In this document: positions 51,167 through 59,568 of the stretch, piece by piece
How the letters are laid out: each line of letters opens with the position of its first letter
Numbering within the stretch: position 1 is the first letter of the stretch
Source: DASZQL01 sp964391865
GTDB lineage: Bacteria > Planctomycetota > Phycisphaerae > Phycisphaerales > UBA1924
NCBI GenBank assembly: GCA_964391865.1
Contig: CAYMNQ010000004.1
Coordinates: 335,940-399,939 of the forward strand
Direction: 5' to 3'
Length of the DNA: 64,000 nucleotides
Translations under genes and position numbers: made by a program
Notes under the pieces: generated by a model
Seen by the model: only the letters and a program-made list of their open reading frames with translations
Told to the model about the DNA's origin: nothing
The model's database searches: none

Positions 51167-51249
51167 GCACAGAGCGACTTTCTCGCTGAAATTGAGGTCG
51201 GCGTATTCTGGTCGTGCAATCAAGATCTCTTGCCGTATCGTGTGCGTGT

Positions 51250-51558
51250 ATGTGCGGCCGCTTCACCCATCTCTTCAAGTGGAAGCAACTTCAGCGCTTG
51301 ATGGTGCTGACGAGCCCGCCGTGGGAGTTCCCACGCCGGTACAACGTCGCGCCGACCCAGAATGCACCGGTCGTGCGGGCCGGTGCTTCGGGTGAGGGCG
51401 CTTCGGGCGTCGCGTCCGGGGGGCAATCCGGGGGGCGGGTGGACATGCTGCGCTGGGGGCTGATCCCCTCGTGGGCGGATGATCCCTCGATCGGCGGGCG
51501 GCTCATCAATGCCCGCGCCGAGACGGTTCACGAGAAACCCGCCTTCCGCTCGGCGTTC
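51250..51558 (+). pseudogene. Truncated SRAP (YedK/HMCES-like) protein
   Basis: Starts MCGRFTHLFKWKQLQRLMVLTSPPWEF, with the catalytic Cys2, and continues through YNVAPTQNAPVV, DMLRWGLIPSWADDPSIGGRLINARAETVHEKPAFRSAF, the SRAP-domain core. After SAF the sequence (ESGRPHPHG...) no longer matches the family and the frame runs into the oppositely oriented neighbour. The rest of SRAP (normally YEWK..., HxR) is missing. SRAP proteins form DNA-protein crosslinks at abasic sites; this copy is probably inactive. Confidence 0.75.
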
Positions 51559-51647
51559 GAGTCGGGCCGTCCGCATCCTCACGGAGTGGATATGTCGACT
51601 GCCGGTTCAAAGTTGGCAAGCGGCTTGTGGCTCCGCAGCGCGAAACG

Positions 51648-52313
51648 TCACGGGCAGGTCGTGCCCCAGTGTGCAATCACTGCAGCGACGTCGCCGAGGC
51701 CGATAGCGCCGCTGCTGTCGAGATCCGCCGCGGCAGGCGCGGGAGGGATCGTCTGATTCCACGTGCCGACGAGCACCGCGATGTCGGCTAGGCCGACCAT
51801 TCGGTCTCCATCGACATCGCCCGGGCACGGCGGCGGCAGCGCGACGAAGGGAGATGCGTTGTCGAGGTTGACCCAGCCGATGTTCTCCGACCATGCGTAG
51901 CCGCGGAAGCGGCGCGCGGAAAAATCAAAGCGGGCACGCTGCAGAGCTGCCGCGGCGCCGAAGTTGATCCATCCCACGTTTTCAGACCATGCGTACCCGC
52001 TCAAGTCGCCAGTCGCCGGGTCGAGATTGATGCCCGCATCAGCGCCGCTGAGATTGGTGTACGGCCCCGGGCCCGCGCCGGCGTTGATCCACCCGATGCT
52101 CTCCGACCAGATGAATCCGTCGAGGTAGCCATTGATGAGATCGACGCGAACGCCTGACACGGCACCGGCAGTATCGCGCCAGTTGAGCCAGCCGACGTTC
52201 TCCGACCAGCAGAAACGCGCCGCGGGATCGATGGCGATTGGGGATGCAAAGGCGCGGGCGGCGGCAGGGGCGGCGATGATGGCGGCGATGACGAGGGCTG
52301 TGTTCGTGCGCAT
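51648..52313 (-). CDS. Secreted repeat protein with dockerin-like tail
   Basis: Start ATG 52313 (MRTNTALVIAAIIAAPAAARAFASP), a signal peptide, with GGAG seven bases upstream; the frame extends to 52391. The 221-residue protein has four repeats of the form W-S-E-(N/S)-(V/I)-G-W-(I/L/V)-N (WSENVGWLNW, WSESIGWINA, WSENVGWINF, WSENIGWVNL). A dockerin-like C-terminal tail (GDVDGDRMVGLADIAVLVGTW ... DLDSSGAIGLGDVAAVIAHWG) follows, similar to that of the multihaem cytochrome. Probably secreted or surface attached. Function unknown. Confidence 0.82.
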   Translation of the reverse strand: MRTNTALVIAAIIAAPAAARAFASPIAIDPAARFCWSENVGWLNWRDTAGAVSGVRVDLINGYLDGFIWSESIGWINAGAGPGPYTNLSGADAGINLDPATGDLSGYAWSENVGWINFGAAAALQRARFDFSARRFRGYAWSENIGWVNLDNASPFVALPPPCPGDVDGDRMVGLADIAVLVGTWNQTIPPAPAAADLDSSGAIGLGDVAAVIAHWGTTCP

Positions 52314-52546
52314 GTCGGGTCTCCGGAGGTGGACTGTGGAAGGGGCACATCGCCCCTGAGAAGTACGACATTCGCGGAGCGAGCCCGACAATTGCGCGAT
52401 GCACGGGCTGCCCGGAAGGCCTGATGTCGGGCTCGGCCCATGGAAATCGAACGTATGAGTGGCCGGGCGCGAGACCCGGCCGACGGTTGAACCCCGGCCG
52501 GTACGCGCGGGGACGTTCGATCACAACACACTGAAGGAGACCTCCG

Positions 52547-53758
52547 ATGCGATTCCTTTGCCCGTCATTCATCACCCTGATCGTTGTTCCCGCCATGGGC
52601 GCGGCCGCGCATGCGCAGTGCGACAACAATCCGCCCCCCGGGCCGATCACGGCCGTGTACAAGACGCTGGACCAAGTGGAACCCAGAATCCCGCTGAGCG
52701 CGTGCCGCACTCCCGGCGACGCGGATTCGGTGTACCGGATCTCCCAGCCCGGTTCGTACTACCTGACCGAGTCGCTTTCCGTACCAGCCGGCTTCAGCGG
52801 GATCGAAGTCACAACCGCAGATGTCGCGATCGATCTGAACGGGTTCCGAATTCGGGGGCTCGCCGGGAGCATCGACGGTGTGAAGGTCACGGTCGCGCCG
52901 TCGGTCGGGTACCTCAGCGTGCGGAACGGCGTGATCAGCGGCTTGGGCGGAGCGGGGATCAGCAGCCCGGCGCTCGGCGTCACCGGCGCGAGACTCGCTG
53001 ATCTGACGATCGCCAGTTGCGGCGGAGGCGGCGCGATCGTGGGCCGGCACGCGCTGGTCGAGCGCTGCCAGTTTCTGTACTGCACCACGCTGGGCCTGAC
53101 GACGAGCGCGAACAGCGTGGTGCACTCCTCAACGGTCGAAGGCTGCGCGAGCGGGTTCGATCTGGGAGAGAACTGCCGAGCGACCGATTGCGTCTCAGAC
53201 TTCAGCCAGCAATTCGGCTTCCGGGGGCTGCAAGCGTCCATCTTTGTTCGTTGCATCGCACGTTCCAGCGTGCAGATGGGCTTTGTGGTCGCGAATAACG
53301 TCCAGCTGATTCAGTGCACCGCGCGAGGGAATCAGTGGGAGGGAATCACCGGGCCAGGGTCGGCCCCGTCGGACGGTGTTTCGGTCATCGATTGCACGCT
53401 CGCCGACAACGTTGGTCTTGGCGTGGAGATCGATCTTGGGAGCCAGCTCCGGGGCTGCGTGATCAACGCGAACGGGGGCGGCGGCGCTTCGATCGGTGGT
53501 AACTCGCTCGCCTCGGATAACTCGTTCGCCGTCAATACCGGGACGGGGCTTCTGGTCACCGGGAGCTTTGCGCGTGTGGAGTCCAACACGTTCTCGTCGA
53601 ACACCACCGGGTTGTCAGTACCCGGCGCGGGGCAGAACCAGATCTACCGCAACTCCGCAATGGGGAACGGCACGAACTACAGCGTGGCGGGAGGGAACGG
53701 GTTCCTGGTGACGAACAGCATCGCTACCGCGCCGGCGTTCGCCAACATCCAACCGTGA
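52547..53758 (+). CDS. Secreted right-handed beta-helix protein
   Basis: The 403-residue protein has an N-terminal signal (MRFLCPSFITLIVVPAMGAAAHAQ) and GSYYLTESLSVPAGFSGIEVTTADVAIDLNGFRIRG, followed by parallel beta-helix repeats (VRNGVISGLGGAGISSPALGVTGARLADLTIASCGGGGAIVGRHALVERCQFLYC). Such pectate-lyase-like solenoids are abundant in planctomycete secreted proteins. ATG 52547 follows AAGGAG closely. It is divergent from the SENVGW protein gene. Confidence 0.85.
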   Translation: MRFLCPSFITLIVVPAMGAAAHAQCDNNPPPGPITAVYKTLDQVEPRIPLSACRTPGDADSVYRISQPGSYYLTESLSVPAGFSGIEVTTADVAIDLNGFRIRGLAGSIDGVKVTVAPSVGYLSVRNGVISGLGGAGISSPALGVTGARLADLTIASCGGGGAIVGRHALVERCQFLYCTTLGLTTSANSVVHSSTVEGCASGFDLGENCRATDCVSDFSQQFGFRGLQASIFVRCIARSSVQMGFVVANNVQLIQCTARGNQWEGITGPGSAPSDGVSVIDCTLADNVGLGVEIDLGSQLRGCVINANGGGGASIGGNSLASDNSFAVNTGTGLLVTGSFARVESNTFSSNTTGLSVPGAGQNQIYRNSAMGNGTNYSVAGGNGFLVTNSIATAPAFANIQP

Positions 53759-53867
53759 TCGCCCTCAGCACTCCATGAAGGGCCCCATGAGAACTGTATT
53801 GCACAGAGCTCCCCTCCCGGCGAGAATGCGAGGCGCGGGCAGGACCCCGGGAGGGAGCCTCTGGTGC

Positions 53868-54470
53868 ATGCAGGAAGGCGGGAGCGAACACACGGTTGCA
53901 CTTCTGGCCAAGGCCGGTGAAGGGGATCGAGTCGCGGCGGATCAACTTTTGCCGCTCGTGTACGGCGAGCTCCGCCGGCTCGCGACGTCGCAGCTTGCCG
54001 GAGTGCACGGGAACTGGACCCTGCAACCCACCGCGCTCGTGCACGAGACCTATCTTCGGCTGGTGGGGAACGGCGACCCGGGATGGAACGGGCGAGCGCA
54101 TTTCATGGGCGCGGTCGCTCGGGCCATGCGTCATGTCGTTGTTGACCACGCGCGGGCTCGCGGACGGCTCAAGCGGGGTGGGGGGCGGGCACGGATTGCC
54201 CTCACCGACCTCGCCGGCGAACCGTCGAAGGAACTGGACCTTGACCGGGCGGTTGTTCTGGACGGTCTCTTAGAACGACTGGAACACGCCGACCCGCGCA
54301 AGGCAGATGTCGTGAGCCTTCGTTTCTTTGCGGGGCTCACGCACGAAGAGATCGCTCGCGTGCTCAACGTGACGCTGCGGACCGTGGAACGCGACTGGAG
54401 GTTCGCACGCGCGTGGCTGCAGCGGGAGATCGAGGATGACGCCGTGCTTCGTGACGACGGGGTCGGTTGA
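53868..54470 (+). CDS. ECF-type RNA polymerase sigma factor (planctomycete type)
   Basis: I prefer ATG 53868 (MQEGGSEHTVALLAKAGEGDRVA), since the frame upstream to 53775 looks like linker. The 200-residue protein shows region 2 (DQLLPLVYGELRRLATSQLAG, TLQPTALVHETYLRLVG, RAHFMGAVARAMRHVVVDHARAR) and region 4 (LRFFAGLTHEEIARVLNVTLRTVERDWRFARAWLQREI). This is the sigma subfamily typical of planctomycetes (ECF linked to Ser/Thr kinases). Its stop overlaps the kinase start, so they are co-translated. Confidence 0.93.
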   Translation: MQEGGSEHTVALLAKAGEGDRVAADQLLPLVYGELRRLATSQLAGVHGNWTLQPTALVHETYLRLVGNGDPGWNGRAHFMGAVARAMRHVVVDHARARGRLKRGGGRARIALTDLAGEPSKELDLDRAVVLDGLLERLEHADPRKADVVSLRFFAGLTHEEIARVLNVTLRTVERDWRFARAWLQREIEDDAVLRDDGVG

Positions 54471-57400
54471 TGGTCGACGAAAGCGACATCGAGCGGCTGT
54501 TCCACGCCGCGGCCGATCTCGGCCCTGGAGAACGTGGAGCCTTCCTCAACAGGGAGTGCGCCGGGCACGACGCGCTTCGCGCCGAAGTCGAGCGCCTGCT
54601 TGCGGCGGATGACGCGGCGCGCGTGGGGAGCCCGTTCGACACACCGCTCGGTGTCACGGCCCCGTTTCCGCTCCCAACGCTCGGGCGTTACCGGATTCTG
54701 GAGCAGATCGGCGCCGGGGGATTCGGGCTCGTCTATCTGGCGGAGCGAACAGGGCCCATGACTCAGCGGGTGGCGATCAAGCTCATCCGCCCCGGTCTTG
54801 AGTCACGGTCGGTGATCGAGCGGTTCGAGCAGGAGCGTCAATCGCTCGCGTCGATGAATCACCCGAACATCGCGCACGTATTGGACGCGGGATCGACGGA
54901 CGACGGGCGCCCGTACTTCGTCATGGAGTACGTGCCGGGTCGAGCGATCGACAAGTACTGCGACGAGTTGGGCCTCCGGATCGAGGAGCGGCTCAACTTG
55001 TTCCTGCCGGTGTGTGACGCGGTACATCACGCTCACACCAAGGGCGTGATTCATCGCGACCTGAAGCCGGCGAACATTCTTGTGACCGAGATCAACGGTC
55101 GCGCGGTCCCGAAAGTGATTGATTTCGGGATTTCTCGTGCGACGGGAGCGCGGGACCCAGGGCTGACGCGGGGCGCGGACGGCACCGTACTGCTGGGCAC
55201 GCCGGAATACATGAGCCCGGAGCAGGCCGAGGGGGGCTCATCGGCGATCGACACCCGGACAGACGTGTACAGCCTCGGGGTGGTGTTGTACAAGCTGCTG
55301 ACCGGCGCCCTGCCGTTTGAACCTGAAGAACTTGGGAAAGCAGGAGTGGATGAGATCCGCCGGATCATCCGCGAGGTCGATCCGCCAAGTCCGAGCGCGC
55401 GTGTGGCGCGGATCGGAGCATGCCCCTCGAAAGCGCAGTCCCCAACCCTGGGCGATCCTGGGCTGCTGGCTCGCACACTTCGGCGCGAGCTGGAGTGGAT
55501 CCCGATGAAGGCGATGCGGAAGGACCCGCGCCATCGCTACAGCACGCCGCTCGACCTGAAAGCAGATGTCGAGCGCTATATGTCGGGCGGCGCGTTGACG
55601 GCGGGGCCGCCCTCCCGCTGGTACATCGCGCGAAAGTTCGCGCGGCGCTACCGCACATGGGTGAGCGCCGCCCTCCTCGTCGCGCTGTCGCTCGTCGGCG
55701 TGGCGACGATGAGTACTCTGGCGCGGCGACGGGAAGAATCGCTCCGACTGCTTGCAGAGCAGCGTGCGGCTCAGGCGAGTATGGCTCTGGCCCAAGCCGA
55801 GTGGAGCGCGTACACGGCCGCAATCGGCGCGGCGCAAGCCGCGTTCGTTGCTCACGAACCGATGCGGCTCCGCGCCTGGCTCGATGCCGCGCCGCCGGCG
55901 CTTCGAAGCTGGGAATGGCGGCTTCTGCACGCGTCCGCCGACCGCAGCCTTGCGGAGAGCGCGGCGGCGCGCCCCGCCTACTCGGTCGCGGTCCACCCCT
56001 CTGGGCAGATCTTCGGCGCCGGTTCGGAGGGGACAGTGAGTCTGCACCGGATCGACGATGCGGCCGCAGTTCATGTCTGGTCCGTGGATGCAACCAGCGA
56101 AGTCCGGACCCCGGTATGGGCGGTCGCATTCGATGGCGACGGCGGACGTCTCGCGGCAGGCGGCCAGGACGGCAAAATACGCGTGTTCCGCACCGATCGG
56201 CCCGACCTGCCCCCCATTGAGTGGTGCGCGCACGGCCGATCCGTGAACGCGCTGGCTTTCATGCCGGGTACTGACTGGTTGTTCTCGGGGGCCGGCGATT
56301 CGACCATCTGCGCGTGGGACGCTTCCGCGGGGCGCTGCCTGCGCGAGTTGCATGGACATTCCGAATTGGTCTCCTCGCTCTCCTTCAGCCCAGACGGCTC
56401 GTCGCTCGTGAGCGGCTCGTACGATCGGACAGTGCGCCTTTGGGATCCCTTCGCGGGCACCATGCTCGCGGTCTTGGGTCCCCACGCGGACTGCGTCTTT
56501 GGGGCGGCGATCTCCCCCGATGGCGCGATCGCAGCCGTCGCGGTGCAATACGCTGAGAGCGTGGTGTGGGACGTGCTCTCCGGACGACAGATCGCCCGGC
56601 TCGAGAGGCCGGCGGTCACCGGCCTGTCGGGTGTGTGTTTTCACCCCGACGGAGCTGAACTTGCCGCGGTCTCGTGGGAGCGACAGCTGGTGCTGTACGA
56701 CGCGCATTCGTGGGGCGCGCCGCACGAACCGATGGGCATCATGAAACATGGGCATGCGTGTGCGTATACTCCTGACGGCTCTGTTCTGGTTACAGGCGCA
56801 GAGAGCGCGCGCGTATGGGACGTCGACGCGCTGCGGGCCTCTCGCCCGCACAGTGCCGCAGGCGCACCACTCGTCGGCATCGAGATATCACCCTCCGGCG
56901 AGCGCCTCGCGTGTCGTGCGAAGGACGGCACGCTGCGAATCATCGACACCGAGTCGCGCGAGCAACTGGCTGTTCTGAACATGGAACGCGGCGGGGTGAG
57001 CTGTGCGGCGTGGTCACGCGATGGACTACTACTCGCCTCCGCGAACGAAGACGGGGATGTGCTCGTCCGCGATGCTCGCGATTTCAGGCTGCTCCGCCGC
57101 TTGTCGGCTCATGCTGGTGGCGTTCGGTGCATGGAGTTCAGCGGACGCGACGGGCTTCTGGCCATCGGGCAGTCGGATGGTGTCGTCGTCACGTGGGATC
57201 CGACTTCGGGTGAAAGACGCCGCGAGTTCGGGCCGATCGGGGGGCCGGTGACCTCGATGTCGCTCAGTTCCGATGGTTCCTTGATCAGCGCGAGCGCCAC
57301 GCGCTCGGGCCACATTTTCCTGTGGGACGCGGCGACGGCCCACCTGCTCCACCGTCTCGAGGGGCATACCGACACGGTTCATGGCCTCGCATTCAGCGCC

Positions 57401-57766
57401 GACGGCTCGCGCCTCTACAGCGGCTCGTGGGACTGCACGGTGCGTGCCTGGCACACCGCCACCGGCGCGCCACTGGCCACGATGACCGGGCACCAAGCTG
57501 GGGTTGGATCAATCGCTCTTCACCCCGATGGCGACCGACTCGTCTCGTCCGGTGACGTCATCCAAGTGTGGGATACGGAGCGATCGGCACCGGTCCTGAC
57601 GCTGCGCCATCAGTTGTCCGGGGGGCTTGCTTTCTCGCTGGACGGCTCGGTGCTCTACGCGGTTGATGAGACCGGGCGGCTCACGATCATCGATGCCGCC
57701 GTACGCCGCCGGCGGCTCGGCTTTGCAAAGCGGCGTCCTCGGGCGGAGGCGACCATCACGCGGTAG
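54470..57766 (+). CDS. Membrane Ser/Thr protein kinase with WD40 repeats
   Basis: ATG 54470 overlaps the sigma factor stop (TGATG). The 1098-residue protein has a kinase domain (IGAGGFGLVYLAERTGPMTQRVAIKLI, HRDLKPANIL, VIDFGISRA, LGTPEYMSPEQ) in the first ~350 residues. One membrane segment follows (WVSAALLVALSLVGVATMSTLA), then about a dozen WD40 repeats (for example LHGHSELVSSLSFSPDGSSLVSGSYDRTVRLWDPF). The arrangement is the classic planctomycete signalling pair with the adjacent ECF sigma factor: the kinase is likely to control the sigma factor. All catalytic residues are present. Confidence 0.95.
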   Translation: MVDESDIERLFHAAADLGPGERGAFLNRECAGHDALRAEVERLLAADDAARVGSPFDTPLGVTAPFPLPTLGRYRILEQIGAGGFGLVYLAERTGPMTQRVAIKLIRPGLESRSVIERFEQERQSLASMNHPNIAHVLDAGSTDDGRPYFVMEYVPGRAIDKYCDELGLRIEERLNLFLPVCDAVHHAHTKGVIHRDLKPANILVTEINGRAVPKVIDFGISRATGARDPGLTRGADGTVLLGTPEYMSPEQAEGGSSAIDTRTDVYSLGVVLYKLLTGALPFEPEELGKAGVDEIRRIIREVDPPSPSARVARIGACPSKAQSPTLGDPGLLARTLRRELEWIPMKAMRKDPRHRYSTPLDLKADVERYMSGGALTAGPPSRWYIARKFARRYRTWVSAALLVALSLVGVATMSTLARRREESLRLLAEQRAAQASMALAQAEWSAYTAAIGAAQAAFVAHEPMRLRAWLDAAPPALRSWEWRLLHASADRSLAESAAARPAYSVAVHPSGQIFGAGSEGTVSLHRIDDAAAVHVWSVDATSEVRTPVWAVAFDGDGGRLAAGGQDGKIRVFRTDRPDLPPIEWCAHGRSVNALAFMPGTDWLFSGAGDSTICAWDASAGRCLRELHGHSELVSSLSFSPDGSSLVSGSYDRTVRLWDPFAGTMLAVLGPHADCVFGAAISPDGAIAAVAVQYAESVVWDVLSGRQIARLERPAVTGLSGVCFHPDGAELAAVSWERQLVLYDAHSWGAPHEPMGIMKHGHACAYTPDGSVLVTGAESARVWDVDALRASRPHSAAGAPLVGIEISPSGERLACRAKDGTLRIIDTESREQLAVLNMERGGVSCAAWSRDGLLLASANEDGDVLVRDARDFRLLRRLSAHAGGVRCMEFSGRDGLLAIGQSDGVVVTWDPTSGERRREFGPIGGPVTSMSLSSDGSLISASATRSGHIFLWDAATAHLLHRLEGHTDTVHGLAFSADGSRLYSGSWDCTVRAWHTATGAPLATMTGHQAGVGSIALHPDGDRLVSSGDVIQVWDTERSAPVLTLRHQLSGGLAFSLDGSVLYAVDETGRLTIIDAAVRRRRLGFAKRRPRAEATITR

Positions 57767-57801
57767 TTCGCGATGGAGAATCGGGCCGAGACGTCTGAGG
57801 C

Positions 57802-58134
57802 ATGGTCATCCAACTTCTGAGCCGCTTCGGCCAATCACCATTGGCCATCGGCGGGAGCTACGGCCGAGCTGTCTCGGCGGGGATCCCGGATCGTCTCTTT
57901 CCCGGGTCGTACTCCCTGATCGTCGTGGCCGATGCCGCCGAGCAACTCGGGGAGTCGGGACCGCCCGCCAACAATGTGGCGGTATCGGCGCATTTTGAGA
58001 TCAGTCAGCCCGAACGGCCCAATCTTGTGGTCGAATCGGTTAGTGGGCCGCTGTCGGCGCGGCTCACCATGCTGCCAAGTCCGGCCATCTTGATCACAAA
58101 CAGACTACGGCTTGATCTTTCTGTTTCCAATTGA
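57802..58134 (+). pseudogene. CARDB-like domain fragment
   Basis: The frame encodes MVIQLLSRFGQSPLAIGGSY and then PGSYSLIVVADAAEQLGESGPPANNVAVSAHFEISQPERPNLVVESVSGPLSARL. The second half matches CARDB (cell-adhesion related) domain repeats, usually found in long secreted proteins. Here there is no signal peptide and the frame is only about 110 codons, overlapping the stop of the opposite gene, so it is most likely a gene remnant. The interval 57767-58104 otherwise holds no other gene. Confidence 0.55.
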
Positions 58135-59499
58135 GAACTCGAAGCCGGGAGTAATCCCGAATGCAGGCTTGATGCCCACACCCCACTTCCCGTCTTTGCG
58201 CATGCCGATCCCGGCTTCAATGGATGTACCAGAAGAAATGGCGAGCGACAGCGAGCACTCGAGTTGTCTCAGTTCACCGGCTTCGCTGCGGCGCGGTTCA
58301 TCGAAGAGTGAAATCCCCACAGACCCAGACGGGCCGGTGATGCCCGCCGCCGCTGCCAGGCCCGTGGTCCCCGCCGATCCCGACGCGCACGCCCTAAGGA
58401 GTGAGCTCTCTATCGCCAGCGACACGCCCGCCCCTCGTTTGGTCATCAACCCCGATTGCCTTCCGTCATTGATCACCGAGAGGCACGCTTCTGCGGACGC
58501 CGTCGCTTTGCGCTCAACCGGGTCAACACCCACTCCAGCGACCCCGTCCTGGACCGGGAGTGTCAGAGTGGCGTCCGTTCCGCTGGAGTACAGAGACTCG
58601 AACCGCGTCAGGCCCATGGGCCCATCAGCGTGTGTCCACAGTTCCACATAGCCGTCGGAATCTTCGCGGCCTGTCCTGGCCCCCGTCCAGCCTTGGAGTG
58701 TTGCCGCATTCTTTGGAGCAACATCGTCGAACTGTAGACCAACGCGCGACGCAAGCGCCGCCGCGGAGTTTTCGTCCGGTACGCCAATCAACGAGGCAGG
58801 CGACGGATCCGGTTCAGCGGTTGTGAATAGTGATGTACGCGCGGGGGACCGATCTCCAGTGAACTTCGCTGGGCTGGAAGCGACTCCGGGCACCCCCAGG
58901 TCGCCGGCCCTCTCAGCAGTCAGGCTGATTGATTCGATCTGCCCGGGCCGGGGCAGCGGCTCCTCGGGGACGCCGGGCGAAACGTCCCGACCCGCGCTTT
59001 CGGGATCTTCAGGAGCGGGTGGGGGCGCGTTGCCATGGCGCTGCGGCGGTTTCTGAGTGGTATCGTCCAGTCGCTCGCCGTGGCGCCCGATGCCGATCGC
59101 CATCGAACCCATCGAAAGAGCCGCCCGCATTCGGTCTCGCAATCGGGCGCGGGCCTCGGCATGCTGACTGGCATGCAATGAACGGACGTGCTCCAACCGA
59201 GCCGCCGATCTTTGTTGCTCCCGCGCGCTCAGGGAACTCAGATCAGTGCGCAGCGCCTCGACATTTTCGCTTGCGAACTGCTGAAGTTCCTCCTGTCGCG
59301 CAGCGCGTTCGGAGCGCCGCTGCCGCCGTAACTCCGCTTGAAGGGATATTGAGCGATCGACGTCGGCCAACGCGGACGCTCTTCGCTCACGCTGGGTTTG
59401 GAGGTACTGCTGAAGCGGAGTCGCCACGTCGCCGCCAAGGGCGGGCACCTGCAGCAACGACACGACGAGAGCTGAACCGATGGTGCATTTGTCGAGCAT
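58105..59499 (-). CDS. Secreted coiled-coil protein of unknown function (464 aa)
   Basis: ATG 59499 opens MLDKCTIGSALVVSLLQVPALGGDVATP, a likely signal peptide. Residues ~30-130 form a coiled coil rich in Arg/Gln/Glu (QQYLQTQRERRASALADVDRSISLQAELRRQRRSERAARQEELQQFASENV...). A Pro-rich linker follows. The C-terminal part has Gly/Ser-rich strands (GLMTKRGAGVSLAIESSLLRACASGSAGTTGLAAAAGITGPSGSVGISLFDEP, KWGVGIKPAFGITPGFEFSIG), which look like beta-strand or barrel segments. No known family. It is read in the same direction as the following secreted gene at 59569-61407. Confidence 0.75.
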   Translation of the reverse strand: MLDKCTIGSALVVSLLQVPALGGDVATPLQQYLQTQRERRASALADVDRSISLQAELRRQRRSERAARQEELQQFASENVEALRTDLSSLSAREQQRSAARLEHVRSLHASQHAEARARLRDRMRAALSMGSMAIGIGRHGERLDDTTQKPPQRHGNAPPPAPEDPESAGRDVSPGVPEEPLPRPGQIESISLTAERAGDLGVPGVASSPAKFTGDRSPARTSLFTTAEPDPSPASLIGVPDENSAAALASRVGLQFDDVAPKNAATLQGWTGARTGREDSDGYVELWTHADGPMGLTRFESLYSSGTDATLTLPVQDGVAGVGVDPVERKATASAEACLSVINDGRQSGLMTKRGAGVSLAIESSLLRACASGSAGTTGLAAAAGITGPSGSVGISLFDEPRRSEAGELRQLECSLSLAISSGTSIEAGIGMRKDGKWGVGIKPAFGITPGFEFSIGNRKIKP

Positions 59500-59568
59500 C
59501 GTTGGCTCCCTAAGAGGGCGCGTGCGAAAACCGCTGAGTTGCTAGAGGCGAGCGACCGCGTCTCACAT

